Assembly: GCA_049613665.1 (NCBI GenBank)
Contig: JBMZCV010000022.1
Coordinates: forward strand, 1-39,919
From: JBMZCV01 sp049613665
GTDB taxonomy: Bacteria > Bacteroidota > Bacteroidia > Chitinophagales > UBA2359
Length of the DNA stretch: 39,919 bases
Reading direction: 5' to 3'
Part shown: positions 17,464 through 24,554 of the stretch, one piece after another
How the letters are laid out: each line of letters opens with the position of its first letter
Numbering within the stretch: position 1 is the stretch's first letter
Translations under genes and position numbers: made by a program
The notes under the pieces: generated by a model
Databases searched by the model: none
What the model was told of the DNA's origin: nothing
The model's input: only the letters and a program-made list of their open reading frames with translations

Positions 17464-18555
17464 TTATTTATGTTCACAAAAGCCAAGCGTCGATTCGCTC
17501 TCACCTTCGCCACGGCCATACCATACCGTAAAATTTTTATTATTATCTTTAAACACAAATAAAGCCTCACCATCAGCAATATGTTCACTATTGCACTTCA
17601 AGTTTTGGTTAGCTCCTACGGTTTCCAGATTGTTGCAATTGTTGCACTCGCTATACAGCCCAATATCTGCTTCTTCTAGCTTTGGTGTTCCATCATCATT
17701 AAAATGCAAGATGATCATTTTTTGCTTATCTCCTCCTTCATATTTGAGCAAAAAAGCTAAACTTTTGCCATAGTAATTTTTCATTCTGAAATCTACTAAA
17801 GCCCAATTTTGCTTACCATCTGCCGTTGGATAAATTTTCCATTTTTCTGTATTCAAATTACCATTTTTGCAATACAGTTTCAAAGCATCATAATACTTTT
17901 CGGCCAACGCTTGACTTTGTTCGTCTTCTGGATTTTTGGTAAATCCTAAAGCTTTGATTTCTTCCTCAATTTTTTTATCTGCAAAAATTTGATCGCAATC
18001 GTAGCTTGCAGGAAAGAAATATGCGTAGGCAAAAATCAATGCTCCCAACAAGAGACCGCTAATAAGCAATGCTGCTAAAACAGGCAATGCTTTTGAAGAT
18101 TTTTCTTGCACAGTTTCGATGATAGTCGGCTCTTGTCGCTGATACAACATTTTTTTGATTTCATCGGCAGTATGCGTCCATGCTTGCTCTGTTGTTTCCC
18201 AATAACCCAAATATTCAATAGGATATTTCTCGTGAGGCAAAATTCGAGCTGTCTCTTTTTCTACATTAGTGTTGTCTGGCACAACCGTAATATGTATAAC
18301 CTTGCGGTGCAAATAAGATGCTTTGCGTTTCAGCTCAAGACAAGCATCACTGTCAAAAAAAGCAGTTCCTAAAATCAAGATAACAATATCATTATGCGAC
18401 ATTTCATTATCCAAATCGTTAGCAAACCGAATAGATGTTGCAGTCCACTTTGCAAGACCCTCATCATAAAATCTATCTAAATATTTGGCTAACTTCTCTT
18501 TATGATCTACATCTCCTGCCGCATAGCCCACCAAAATATTGGTAATTTTACTCAT
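17464..18555 (-). CDS. TIR-domain bitopic membrane protein
   Basis: A 363-residue protein. Residues 1-135 resemble a TIR domain: first strand ILVGYAAGDVDHKEKL, a central NDIVILILGTAFFDSDACLEL block containing the Ser/Cys/Glu cluster where TIR NADases carry the catalytic Glu (E74), and a KVIHITVVPDN strand. One transmembrane helix lies at about 157-181 after a short linker. The remaining 180 residues would be periplasmic and hold six or more cysteines (YDCD, LYCK, SECNNC, LKCN, GFCE). TIR domains either scaffold signalling or hydrolyse NAD; which applies here cannot be told, because spacing around the Glu differs slightly from the usual WCxxE. It is divergent from the eCIS operon, sharing a 368-bp promoter region, and precedes the FHA kinase on its own strand. 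The C-terminal cysteine pattern resembles that of the membrane kinase at 12751. Confidence 0.82.
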   Translation of the reverse strand: MSKITNILVGYAAGDVDHKEKLAKYLDRFYDEGLAKWTATSIRFANDLDNEMSHNDIVILILGTAFFDSDACLELKRKASYLHRKVIHITVVPDNTNVEKETARILPHEKYPIEYLGYWETTEQAWTHTADEIKKMLYQRQEPTIIETVQEKSSKALPVLAALLISGLLLGALIFAYAYFFPASYDCDQIFADKKIEEEIKALGFTKNPEDEQSQALAEKYYDALKLYCKNGNLNTEKWKIYPTADGKQNWALVDFRMKNYYGKSLAFLLKYEGGDKQKMIILHFNDDGTPKLEEADIGLYSECNNCNNLETVGANQNLKCNSEHIADGEALFVFKDNNKNFTVWYGRGEGESESTLGFCEHK

Positions 18556-18923
18556 AAACTGGCTGTTTTGTTTTTTTAAAAGATACTCTTAATACAACAC
18601 TATGTATTTTTGCAATAAAGTTAAGGTAAGTTTTTTGGTAAAAAAAACAATACTGTGTTTTTTTTATGTATTTTAAATATTTTTTTTTATTTAATAAAAA
18701 ACAAATCAATGAAATATAAAATGAAATAATATTCAGCAAACATAAGTTTTTTGACTAATACTAGGCAAGTAGAAAACATTTTAAGTAAAATTTATTGCTC
18801 TAACATTAAAAAAAAATGTCGTTTTTTTGTAAAATACAATTTTTTTTTTATACCTTTGAAGCATACTTTTTTTTTAAAAACAAAAAATATATTGTTTTTT
18901 TCGCCTAAAACTCCCTTTCTTTT
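18556..18923. other. Divergent control region, TIR gene / eCIS operon
   Basis: 368 bp with very long A and T tracts and no credible gene; the two short frames here are Lys/Phe/Asn-rich chance frames. It holds the eCIS promoter at 18826-18858. No minus-strand match to CAAAnnTA was found for the TIR gene. The poly-T tracts would make the region intrinsically bent and sensitive to slippage. Confidence 0.65.
18826..18858 (+). promoter_or_regulatory. Bacteroidota-type promoter of the eCIS operon
   Basis: TTTG at 18826-18829 (-33 box) and TACCTTTG at 18851-18858 (-7 box, consensus TAnnTTTG), 21 nt apart, 65 bp before the first ATG of the operon. Both boxes match the Bacteroidota primary sigma factor consensus. 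This is the best promoter match I found in the window. Confidence 0.7.
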
Positions 18924-19547
18924 ATGTTATATGCAACCCTCAACTTTCTAAAAAAAGAATACGATAACTATATTCGTATAAAAACTCAGAGCGAACCTGT
19001 GTATCCTTTAGTTCTAGGCAATATAGCTCAACATGAAACTTCAAAGAATAATGAAGTAGGTGAAAATAGTTTAAATAATGGTCTTATTTTGTCTATTATC
19101 AATGTAGAAGAGGAACATGCAGGAAAAAATATGAACAATATGATTCGGTCTGGACACAATGTTTTATATAAAAACCCTGCTATACATTTAAATCTATACT
19201 TATTGTTTTCGGCCAATATCGACAATTATAATGAAGCTCTAAAACAGCTTTCATGGGTTATCAAATTTTTCCAAGCACATCATGTTTTTTCTCATCAAAA
19301 CTCACCCAATCTTCCACCAGAACTAAACATTTTATATTTTAAGCTACATCCAATTAACTTTGAGCAGGCTTTCAATTTTTGGGGAGCTTTAGGTGGCAAA
19401 TACATTCCTTCAGTATTATACAAAGTCAGAATGCTGACTGTTGACCAAGAAGTTGTTAAAGGAGATACATCTCTTGTTAGAGAAGTTCAGATTACGCCAA
19501 AAAGTGATTTTAAATCTGTCAAAAAAATACCGAAATCGCCTTTTTAA
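18924..19547 (+). CDS. eCIS tail cap/terminator protein (DUF4255, Afp16-like)
   Basis: A 207-residue protein. The start MLYATLNFLKKEYDNYI matches the way DUF4255 proteins open, and the middle shows the family's pattern: LSIINVEEE, then NPAIHLNLYLLFSAN, YNEALKQLSWVIKFFQ, FSHQNSP, and LGGKYIPSVLYKVRMLTVD near the end. In Afp/PVC particles this protein sits at the end of tube and sheath and stops polymerisation; cytoplasmic assembly factor and structural cap. It is the first gene of the operon, 65 bp after the promoter. Sure of family; the cap role comes from characterised homologues. Confidence 0.9.
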   Translation: MLYATLNFLKKEYDNYIRIKTQSEPVYPLVLGNIAQHETSKNNEVGENSLNNGLILSIINVEEEHAGKNMNNMIRSGHNVLYKNPAIHLNLYLLFSANIDNYNEALKQLSWVIKFFQAHHVFSHQNSPNLPPELNILYFKLHPINFEQAFNFWGALGGKYIPSVLYKVRMLTVDQEVVKGDTSLVREVQITPKSDFKSVKKIPKSPF

Positions 19548-19616
19548 AAACTACTTCGGCATATCAAAAAAAATGGCAACACTTTAAAGCTAACACATCT
19601 TTTTTTTAAATAAATA

Positions 19617-19657
19617 AGTTAGCAATCAACTTAAATAGTGCTTAGTTTAGCACTTAG
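19617..19657 (-). repeat. Dispersed intergenic element, degenerate copy F
   Basis: Minus-strand copy with ends AAGTTAGCAATCAAC and AGTGCTTAGTTTAGCACTTAG. The second end carries an enlarged palindrome AGTGCT / AGCACT. It lies in the 143-bp gap between the cap gene and the next gene. Confidence 0.6.
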
Positions 19658-19690
19658 TATTTTTAAAATTTATTTTTCATACTAGGCTCA

Positions 19691-20782
19691 ATGGATATTA
19701 CAATACAATACAAAACACTATTTACAATAAGCTTTTTGCATGATTATTTTGCTGATGGCAAGCTAAAAAAAATGATAATTGAGCCAACAATAAAAACTAG
19801 AAAAACGCTCAATCAGCATAGATTGATATATAAAGTTTCTGACAACCAACTTTCTGTTATTGCTCAGAGTAATGATACCAAACCAACTATTAAATTTAGC
19901 GATTTTTTTAAACTTACCTTTACCTTAAAAATAACCGAACCTTATTTCTACAACTATACAAATGTTAGTTTTAAAAACTTTAGAGATACTGCTTTTTATT
20001 TTAGCAATACAAACAACAATAACTTTCAAGATACTTTAAATCTCAGCCAAGTTATCGAAACTTATCAAGCAGAAAAAATATATCATTTAGGAAGCTTAGT
20101 GAGCTATAAAGGCATCATTTTTGAAGCAATAATGGAAGCAGCCAACACTATTCCAAAAAAAAATAGTAAAAATTGGCAGAAAATTGAGCAGAATATTCAG
20201 TATGTTACGTCTAATGATAAAGTGAGCTTGGCAGCCGCACCAAATTATTCGGCTGTTGCAAATAGACATATCAAATTGCTGGATTATGCAAAAGATACTT
20301 ATCTGGAACATTATCATCGTTTAGAACCAGCTATTGGCCTGTGTTTGATAAAAAATGAACAGGCGGAAGCCAAAAGAGTATATATTGATGCTCATATCAA
20401 CCAACAAAGGCCTGTGGGCATTGTCGAAATTATGCACCGAGCAGATATTTCTGCCGATTATGCTTTACTTGACAAAAATGGCGATATTGCATACAAACAT
20501 TTTGTTGTTAGATTCAAAAATCGTTCTACTATTTGGCGATACCTTGTCAGAGGCCAACAGGCTGAGATGCTAGAAGATGTCAGTAAAAAATATATTTTTA
20601 ATAAAATAAGTAATAGTGAGTTTGTGTCGCAAACACCTATTCCACTATCACAAAAACCACATTCTCATTTGGAGTTGGAGTTAGAAAACCTCCAAAAAGT
20701 TAGGAAATTGCCTAATCCATCTCCTCTAAGAATTAATCCAATAAATAATAAAATTTACTCCAATATATATTTAAACTATTAG
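19691..20782 (+). CDS. eCIS-associated protein with CBM5/12-like insert
   Basis: A 363-residue cytoplasmic-looking protein with no signal peptide. I do not recognise the overall family. Residues 1-125 are beta-rich. Residues about 126-168 contain Y131-x-x-G-x-x-V-x-Y-x-G-x-x-[FY], then P155 and W162, which is the signature spacing of small chitin-binding modules (CBM5/12) also found in phage and eCIS fibre or assembly proteins. Residues 180-365 form a second alpha/beta region with a Ser/Pro-rich tail. It is 6 bp upstream of the sheath start, so very likely translated together with it, and it follows the cap protein. Roles open: assembly factor, surface ligand binder, or baseplate add-on. No catalytic motif was seen. 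Confidence 0.6.
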   Translation: MDITIQYKTLFTISFLHDYFADGKLKKMIIEPTIKTRKTLNQHRLIYKVSDNQLSVIAQSNDTKPTIKFSDFFKLTFTLKITEPYFYNYTNVSFKNFRDTAFYFSNTNNNNFQDTLNLSQVIETYQAEKIYHLGSLVSYKGIIFEAIMEAANTIPKKNSKNWQKIEQNIQYVTSNDKVSLAAAPNYSAVANRHIKLLDYAKDTYLEHYHRLEPAIGLCLIKNEQAEAKRVYIDAHINQQRPVGIVEIMHRADISADYALLDKNGDIAYKHFVVRFKNRSTIWRYLVRGQQAEMLEDVSKKYIFNKISNSEFVSQTPIPLSQKPHSHLELELENLQKVRKLPNPSPLRINPINNKIYSNIYLNY

Positions 20783-20788
20783 AAAATT

Positions 20789-22246
20789 ATGGCAAATTAT
20801 AGAACTCCCGGAGTGTATATTGAGGAAGTTGTTAAATTTCCCCCCTCCGTTGCACAGGTAGCTACTGCAATACCAGCATTCGTAGGCTATACCGAAACAG
20901 CAGGTCGTAATTGGGATTTGAAGATGAAGCCCAAACGTATCAGTTCTTTGTTGGAATACGAAGAGCTTTTCGGACAGGCAGAGCCTGAAGCTAATTTCTC
21001 AATCAATCTTCACGAGGTAAAAGATGATGAAGACCGCCTTATACACCGTGATGTGCATGCATCACTTGATGAAGCAAAAAAATCAAAGCACAATATGTAT
21101 TATGCTTTGCAAATGTTTTATAACAATGGTGGTGGTGCGTGTTATATCGTTTCAGCAGGTGGATATGGCGACATTTCGCTTGCCAACTTGCAAGAAGGCT
21201 TGGCTTCTCTAGAAAAAGAAGATGAAATTACGTTACTTGTTTTTCCAGAAGCTACCAATTTAAGTACGGATAATCAATATTATACGCTTCAACAATTGGC
21301 ATTAAAACAATGTGCAGAACTCAAAGACCGCTTTGCAGTGATGGACATTTATGGCGAAGATGTTTCTACTTTTAGAGATAAAATTGGAAACAATAATCTA
21401 AAATATGGTGCTGCTTATCATCCTCATTTGGTAAGTGTATTGAACCATAGAATAGATGCTTCTTCTATTAAAGTAAATCATACTGTTGCTGGCGGTAGCC
21501 AACCTGCTCCTCCAAAAACTACTAGCAAAAAAGGCAAAGATGCTGCTCCAGCTGCAAAAAGCGGTAGCAATAAAGGAGAGTTTGATGGCAAAACGTTAGA
21601 GCAAATCAAAACGATTAACAATAGTACTTATCTCGATTGCATTCGCAAAATACGAGAAGTGCCTGTTACACTTCCGCCAAGTGCTGCTATGGTAGGTGTG
21701 TATGCAGCAGTTGATTCGAGTCGTGGTGTTTGGAAAGCTCCTGCAAACGTAAGTTTGAATGGCGTTTCGAAAGTTACGATTAAACTAACAAATGCACAAC
21801 AAGAAAATCTAAACGTAGATACTCAAGCAGGTAAGTCTGTCAATGCGATACGTCCATTTACAGGAAAAGGCATTTTGGTTTGGGGTGCTAGAACTTTGGC
21901 AGGTAATGACAACGAATGGCGTTATGTATCTGTTCGTCGCTTTTTCAATATGATTGAAGAGTCAGTTAAGAAAGCAACTATGCAATTTGTATTTGAGCCG
22001 AATGACGCAGGTACTTGGGTGCGTGTTCGTGCTATGATTGAAAATTTCTTGACTTTACAATGGCGACAAGGTGCTTTGGCAGGTGCAAAAGCAGAAGATG
22101 CCTTTTTTGTGAAGCTAGGCTTAGGTGAAACAATGACTGCTCTTGATATTTTGGAAGGCCGAATGGTTATCGAAATTGGTATGGCAGTTGTTCGTCCAGC
22201 AGAGTTTATTATCTTGAAGTTTTCTCACAAAATGCAAGAATCTTAA
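20789..22246 (+). CDS. Contractile tail sheath protein (Afp2/3/4-like)
   Basis: A 485-residue sheath subunit. The N-terminus YRTPGVYIEEV...AIPAFVGYTE is the standard opening of contractile sheath proteins, and the C-terminal part KGILVWGARTLAG, YVSVRRFFNMIEESV, FEPND, IEIGMAVVRPAEFIILKFSH carries the conserved handshake and tube-binding region. Residues about 230-260 are a Pro/Ala/Lys/Gly/Ser-rich linker that looks like a surface-exposed insertion. The sheath polymerises round the tube and contracts to drive it out. Only one sheath gene is present, whereas Afp and PVC have three. A strong hairpin follows it. Confidence 0.96.
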   Translation: MANYRTPGVYIEEVVKFPPSVAQVATAIPAFVGYTETAGRNWDLKMKPKRISSLLEYEELFGQAEPEANFSINLHEVKDDEDRLIHRDVHASLDEAKKSKHNMYYALQMFYNNGGGACYIVSAGGYGDISLANLQEGLASLEKEDEITLLVFPEATNLSTDNQYYTLQQLALKQCAELKDRFAVMDIYGEDVSTFRDKIGNNNLKYGAAYHPHLVSVLNHRIDASSIKVNHTVAGGSQPAPPKTTSKKGKDAAPAAKSGSNKGEFDGKTLEQIKTINNSTYLDCIRKIREVPVTLPPSAAMVGVYAAVDSSRGVWKAPANVSLNGVSKVTIKLTNAQQENLNVDTQAGKSVNAIRPFTGKGILVWGARTLAGNDNEWRYVSVRRFFNMIEESVKKATMQFVFEPNDAGTWVRVRAMIENFLTLQWRQGALAGAKAEDAFFVKLGLGETMTALDILEGRMVIEIGMAVVRPAEFIILKFSHKMQES

Positions 22247-22318
22247 ACCCTGTTTTTCAATTCTTTCTAAAAGCTTCATCAATCAGAGCAATCTTTTTTG
22301 GGCTTTTAGCGAAAATTA

Positions 22319-22355
22319 AAATACGGCTATCTATTTTTTCAGCCGTATTTATCCA
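22319..22355 (+). terminator. Intrinsic hairpin after sheath gene
   Basis: Perfect 10-bp stem AAATACGGCT / AGCCGTATTT with a 12-nt loop, followed by ATCCATTTTTC. It lies 73 bp after the sheath stop and 33 bp before tube 1. Probably partial termination or mRNA end protection, as the operon must continue past it. Confidence 0.65.
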
Positions 22356-22387
22356 TTTTTCTTAAAAAAATTAAATAGACATATAAA

Positions 22388-22822
22388 ATGGCAAATGAAT
22401 ATCCATTACCCAAGTTTCATTTTCAGGTGGAATGGGGTGGCACAAAAATAGCTTTTACAGAAGTTACAGGATTAGATGTAACACAGGAAGTCATTGAGTA
22501 TCGTGATGGTGCGATGCCAGAGATGACTTTTATCAAACAAGCAGGTTTGCGTAAGTATAGCAATATTACGCTAAAACGTGGTATGTTTAAAGGTGATAAC
22601 GAATATTTCTTATGGTGGGATAGCGTAAAAATTCAAAATTATGACGACCGCCGTGACGTAACTATTAGCTTGCTAGACGAAAACCACACACCTGTGGTTA
22701 CTTGGAAAGTTAAAAAAGCGTGGCCAACGAAAATACAGTCTGACAACTTGAAATCTGATGCTAATGAAGTGTTTATCGAAACGCTAGAACTAGCACATGA
22801 AGGTTTCGTATTGGAAGCTTAG
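22388..22822 (+). CDS. Tail tube protein 1 (Afp1/gp19-like)
   Basis: A 144-residue Hcp/gp19-fold tube subunit. The pattern FHFQVEWGGTKIAFTEVTGL, then EYRDG, ITLKRGMFKGDNEYFLWWDS, and the C-terminal WPTKIQSDNLKSDANEVFIE stretch is typical of eCIS and phage tubes. It stacks as hexamers inside the sheath and delivers cargo. Length matches the family. A second tube gene follows after 182 bp with several hairpins. Confidence 0.95.
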   Translation: MANEYPLPKFHFQVEWGGTKIAFTEVTGLDVTQEVIEYRDGAMPEMTFIKQAGLRKYSNITLKRGMFKGDNEYFLWWDSVKIQNYDDRRDVTISLLDENHTPVVTWKVKKAWPTKIQSDNLKSDANEVFIETLELAHEGFVLEA

Positions 22823-22842
22823 ACTTTTTTGATACATTTTGT

Positions 22843-22990
22843 GTAACTATTCAGCAATAGGCATTTTAGCTAAAATTACTATTGCTAAATAGTTACCATT
22901 TTTTCGGCTATTTCTTTTCAAAAATAGCCAAAGTATGTTATATTTGCTATACATTTGTTTATCAAGTATAGCATACTTCTTTTTTTTGAT
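22843..22990 (+). terminator. Three consecutive hairpins between tube genes
   Basis: Hairpin 1: 22843-22860 pairs with 22879-22896 (18 bp, one mismatch), then a T-run. Hairpin 2: GGCTATTT (22906) with AAATAGCC (22922). Hairpin 3: GCTATAC (22946) with GTATAGC (22966), with AAGTATG/CATACTT outside, then a run of T. They fill most of the 182-bp gap. The best reading is staged attenuation so that tube 1 mRNA exceeds downstream mRNA; TATATTTG at 22939-22946 may be a weak internal promoter -7 box lacking a clear -33 box. Confidence 0.65.
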
Positions 22991-23004
22991 AAAAATAAAA
23001 ACGA

Positions 23005-23499
23005 ATGTCAGCATATCCTATTCCATCAACAGGTTTTTTATTTAATGTAAATTTTGGCTTTTCTGAAATGGATACTCGCTTTCAAGAAGTATCTGGATTG
23101 ACTGTTTCTTTAGAAGTGGAAGAGTTTAAAGAGGCTGGCGAAAATAGATTTGTGCATCGTTTACCTGTTCGTACCAAATATGAAAACTTGATATTGAAGA
23201 GGGGACTTTTGACAGATTCTAAAATCATTGATTGGTGCAAAAAAGCAGTAGATGACTTTGAGTTTGAACTGCGAGATATTACGATACAACTGCTCAATAG
23301 CGAAAAGCAAATTGTAGCTGTTTGGAATGTAACGAATGCTTATCCTTTGAAATGGAGCATTTCGGGTATCAATGCTATGCAAAGTGAATTTGTAATTGAA
23401 ACGCTTGAACTTGCTTATCACTATTTTAAGTTTGAAAAAGGAAGCAAGCAGACCGACTTATTGGCTACTGCCAAAAAAGCCGCAGAGATATTATTATAA
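23005..23499 (+). CDS. Tail tube protein 2 (Afp5-like)
   Basis: A 164-residue paralogue of tube 1: FLFNVNFGFSEMDTRFQEVSGL, then EFKEAGENRFVHRLP, LILKRGLLTDSKIIDWC, and AYPLKWSISGINAMQSEFVIE. It is more divergent and has an Ala/Lys-rich tail of about 20 residues. In Afp the second tube protein forms the first rings on the baseplate rather than the main tube, and its position just before the DUF5908 and Afp7 genes agrees with such an adaptor role. Confidence 0.93.
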   Translation: MSAYPIPSTGFLFNVNFGFSEMDTRFQEVSGLTVSLEVEEFKEAGENRFVHRLPVRTKYENLILKRGLLTDSKIIDWCKKAVDDFEFELRDITIQLLNSEKQIVAVWNVTNAYPLKWSISGINAMQSEFVIETLELAYHYFKFEKGSKQTDLLATAKKAAEILL

Positions 23500-23541
23500 A
23501 TATCAACTAATATTGAATATTTAAACGCAAAACATTTTACT

Positions 23542-23727
23542 ATGCCAATAGAAATAAAAGAATTAGTTGTTACTGCTTTTATTAGCGAAAAAGAAGAAAA
23601 AAGTAATCGTGAAGGAAGCGGTGTAAAATTTGAATCACAAACAAGCCAAGCAGCTGACCGTATGGACATTGTTTCGGAATGTGTAGAACAAGTGTTAGAA
23701 ATTCTTAAAAATAAAACGGAAAGATAA
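23542..23727 (+). CDS. Small DUF5908 protein of eCIS (Afp6 position)
   Basis: A 61-residue protein. The opening MPIEIKELVVTAFI and the closing helix IVSECVEQVLEILKNKTER match DUF5908, a small family found in Bacteroidota contractile injection clusters between tube and Afp7 genes. Function unknown; no signal or membrane segment. Its stop is only 2 bp before the next start, so the two are probably translationally coupled. Confidence 0.85.
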   Translation: MPIEIKELVVTAFISEKEEKSNREGSGVKFESQTSQAADRMDIVSECVEQVLEILKNKTER

Positions 23728-23729
23728 GT

Positions 23730-24419
23730 ATGGCTAGTGGCAAATTCGTAAAAATGATTTTGACAGCTTACAAAGAATCCAATTTTTCGGGAAAAGTAGG
23801 CGAATATGAAGTGCAAGTTAATCCAGAAACCTATAATTTTTCGTATAGTATAGAATATAGCGATGACAAGCAAGAGCCAGGTTCTATTGGCCAAAATCTA
23901 AAGTTTAAGCGAATAAATCCTGCCGAAGTAAGTTTCGATTTTATTTTTGATGGTACAGGAATTGTAGCGAATGGTTCAAAATCGAAAATTGATGTGATTG
24001 ATGACATCGAAAAATTTAAAGATGTTGTTTTAAAATATAATGGACAAACGCATCGCACACATTACATAAAAATTGCTTGGGGAAAAGTTTCTATTTTTCA
24101 AGGTGTGATGACTTCGCTCGACATCACTTACAAAGTGTTTAAGAGTGATGGAACTCCGCTTAGAGCAGTAGCCAAAGCTAAGTTTCGTTCTACTATCAAC
24201 AAGCAAGAAATGCAAGGCATACAACGCAATAATTCGCCTGACTTAACACATATCAGAAATATTAAAGCAGGTGACAATTTGCTTTTATTAACGAAAGATA
24301 TTTACGGAACAACAGATTATTATTTGCAAATTGCTCGCATTAATAAGTTAAAAAATTTTAGGGCTTTACGGCCTGGAACACAGATTATTTTTCCACCAAT
24401 AGACAAGACAATAAATTAA
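23730..24419 (+). CDS. Tube-baseplate adaptor with LysM domain (Afp7-like)
   Basis: A 229-residue protein. Residues 1-160 fit the CIS tube-protein N-terminal family (VNPETYNFSYSIEYSDD, SFDFIFDGTG, HRTHYIKIAWG, GVMTSLDITYKVF, LRAVAKAKF). The last 55 residues form a LysM-like module (HIRNIKAGDNLLLLTKDIYG ... INKLKNFRALRPGTQIIFPP). In characterised particles it joins tube to spike. It follows DUF5908 by 2 bp and precedes the spike gene by 135 bp, where a dispersed-element copy lies. Confidence 0.93.
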   Translation: MASGKFVKMILTAYKESNFSGKVGEYEVQVNPETYNFSYSIEYSDDKQEPGSIGQNLKFKRINPAEVSFDFIFDGTGIVANGSKSKIDVIDDIEKFKDVVLKYNGQTHRTHYIKIAWGKVSIFQGVMTSLDITYKVFKSDGTPLRAVAKAKFRSTINKQEMQGIQRNNSPDLTHIRNIKAGDNLLLLTKDIYGTTDYYLQIARINKLKNFRALRPGTQIIFPPIDKTIN

Positions 24420-24433
24420 ATATCCAATACTAT

Positions 24434-24487
24434 TTAAGTGCCAAGCACCAACTTTAATATGATATTTTTGAGTTGCTAACGCATTGA
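24434..24487 (+). repeat. Dispersed intergenic element, copy B
   Basis: TTAAGTGCCAAGCACCAAC at the left and GTTGCTAACGCATTGA at the right, 54 bp in all. It fills much of the 135-bp gap between the Afp7-like and spike genes. This is one of the best-preserved copies. Confidence 0.85.
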
Positions 24488-24554
24488 AAAAATCAAGCAA
24501 TATTTAATTTTTCTTATTGACTAAAAACAACTAAAAAAGTGTAAGCTTTAGTAT

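Noticed and set aside
18548..18951. Short frames in the TIR/eCIS divergent gap
   Set aside because: Their translations are mostly Lys, Phe, Tyr and Asn from A/T tracts, and one runs over the likely promoter.
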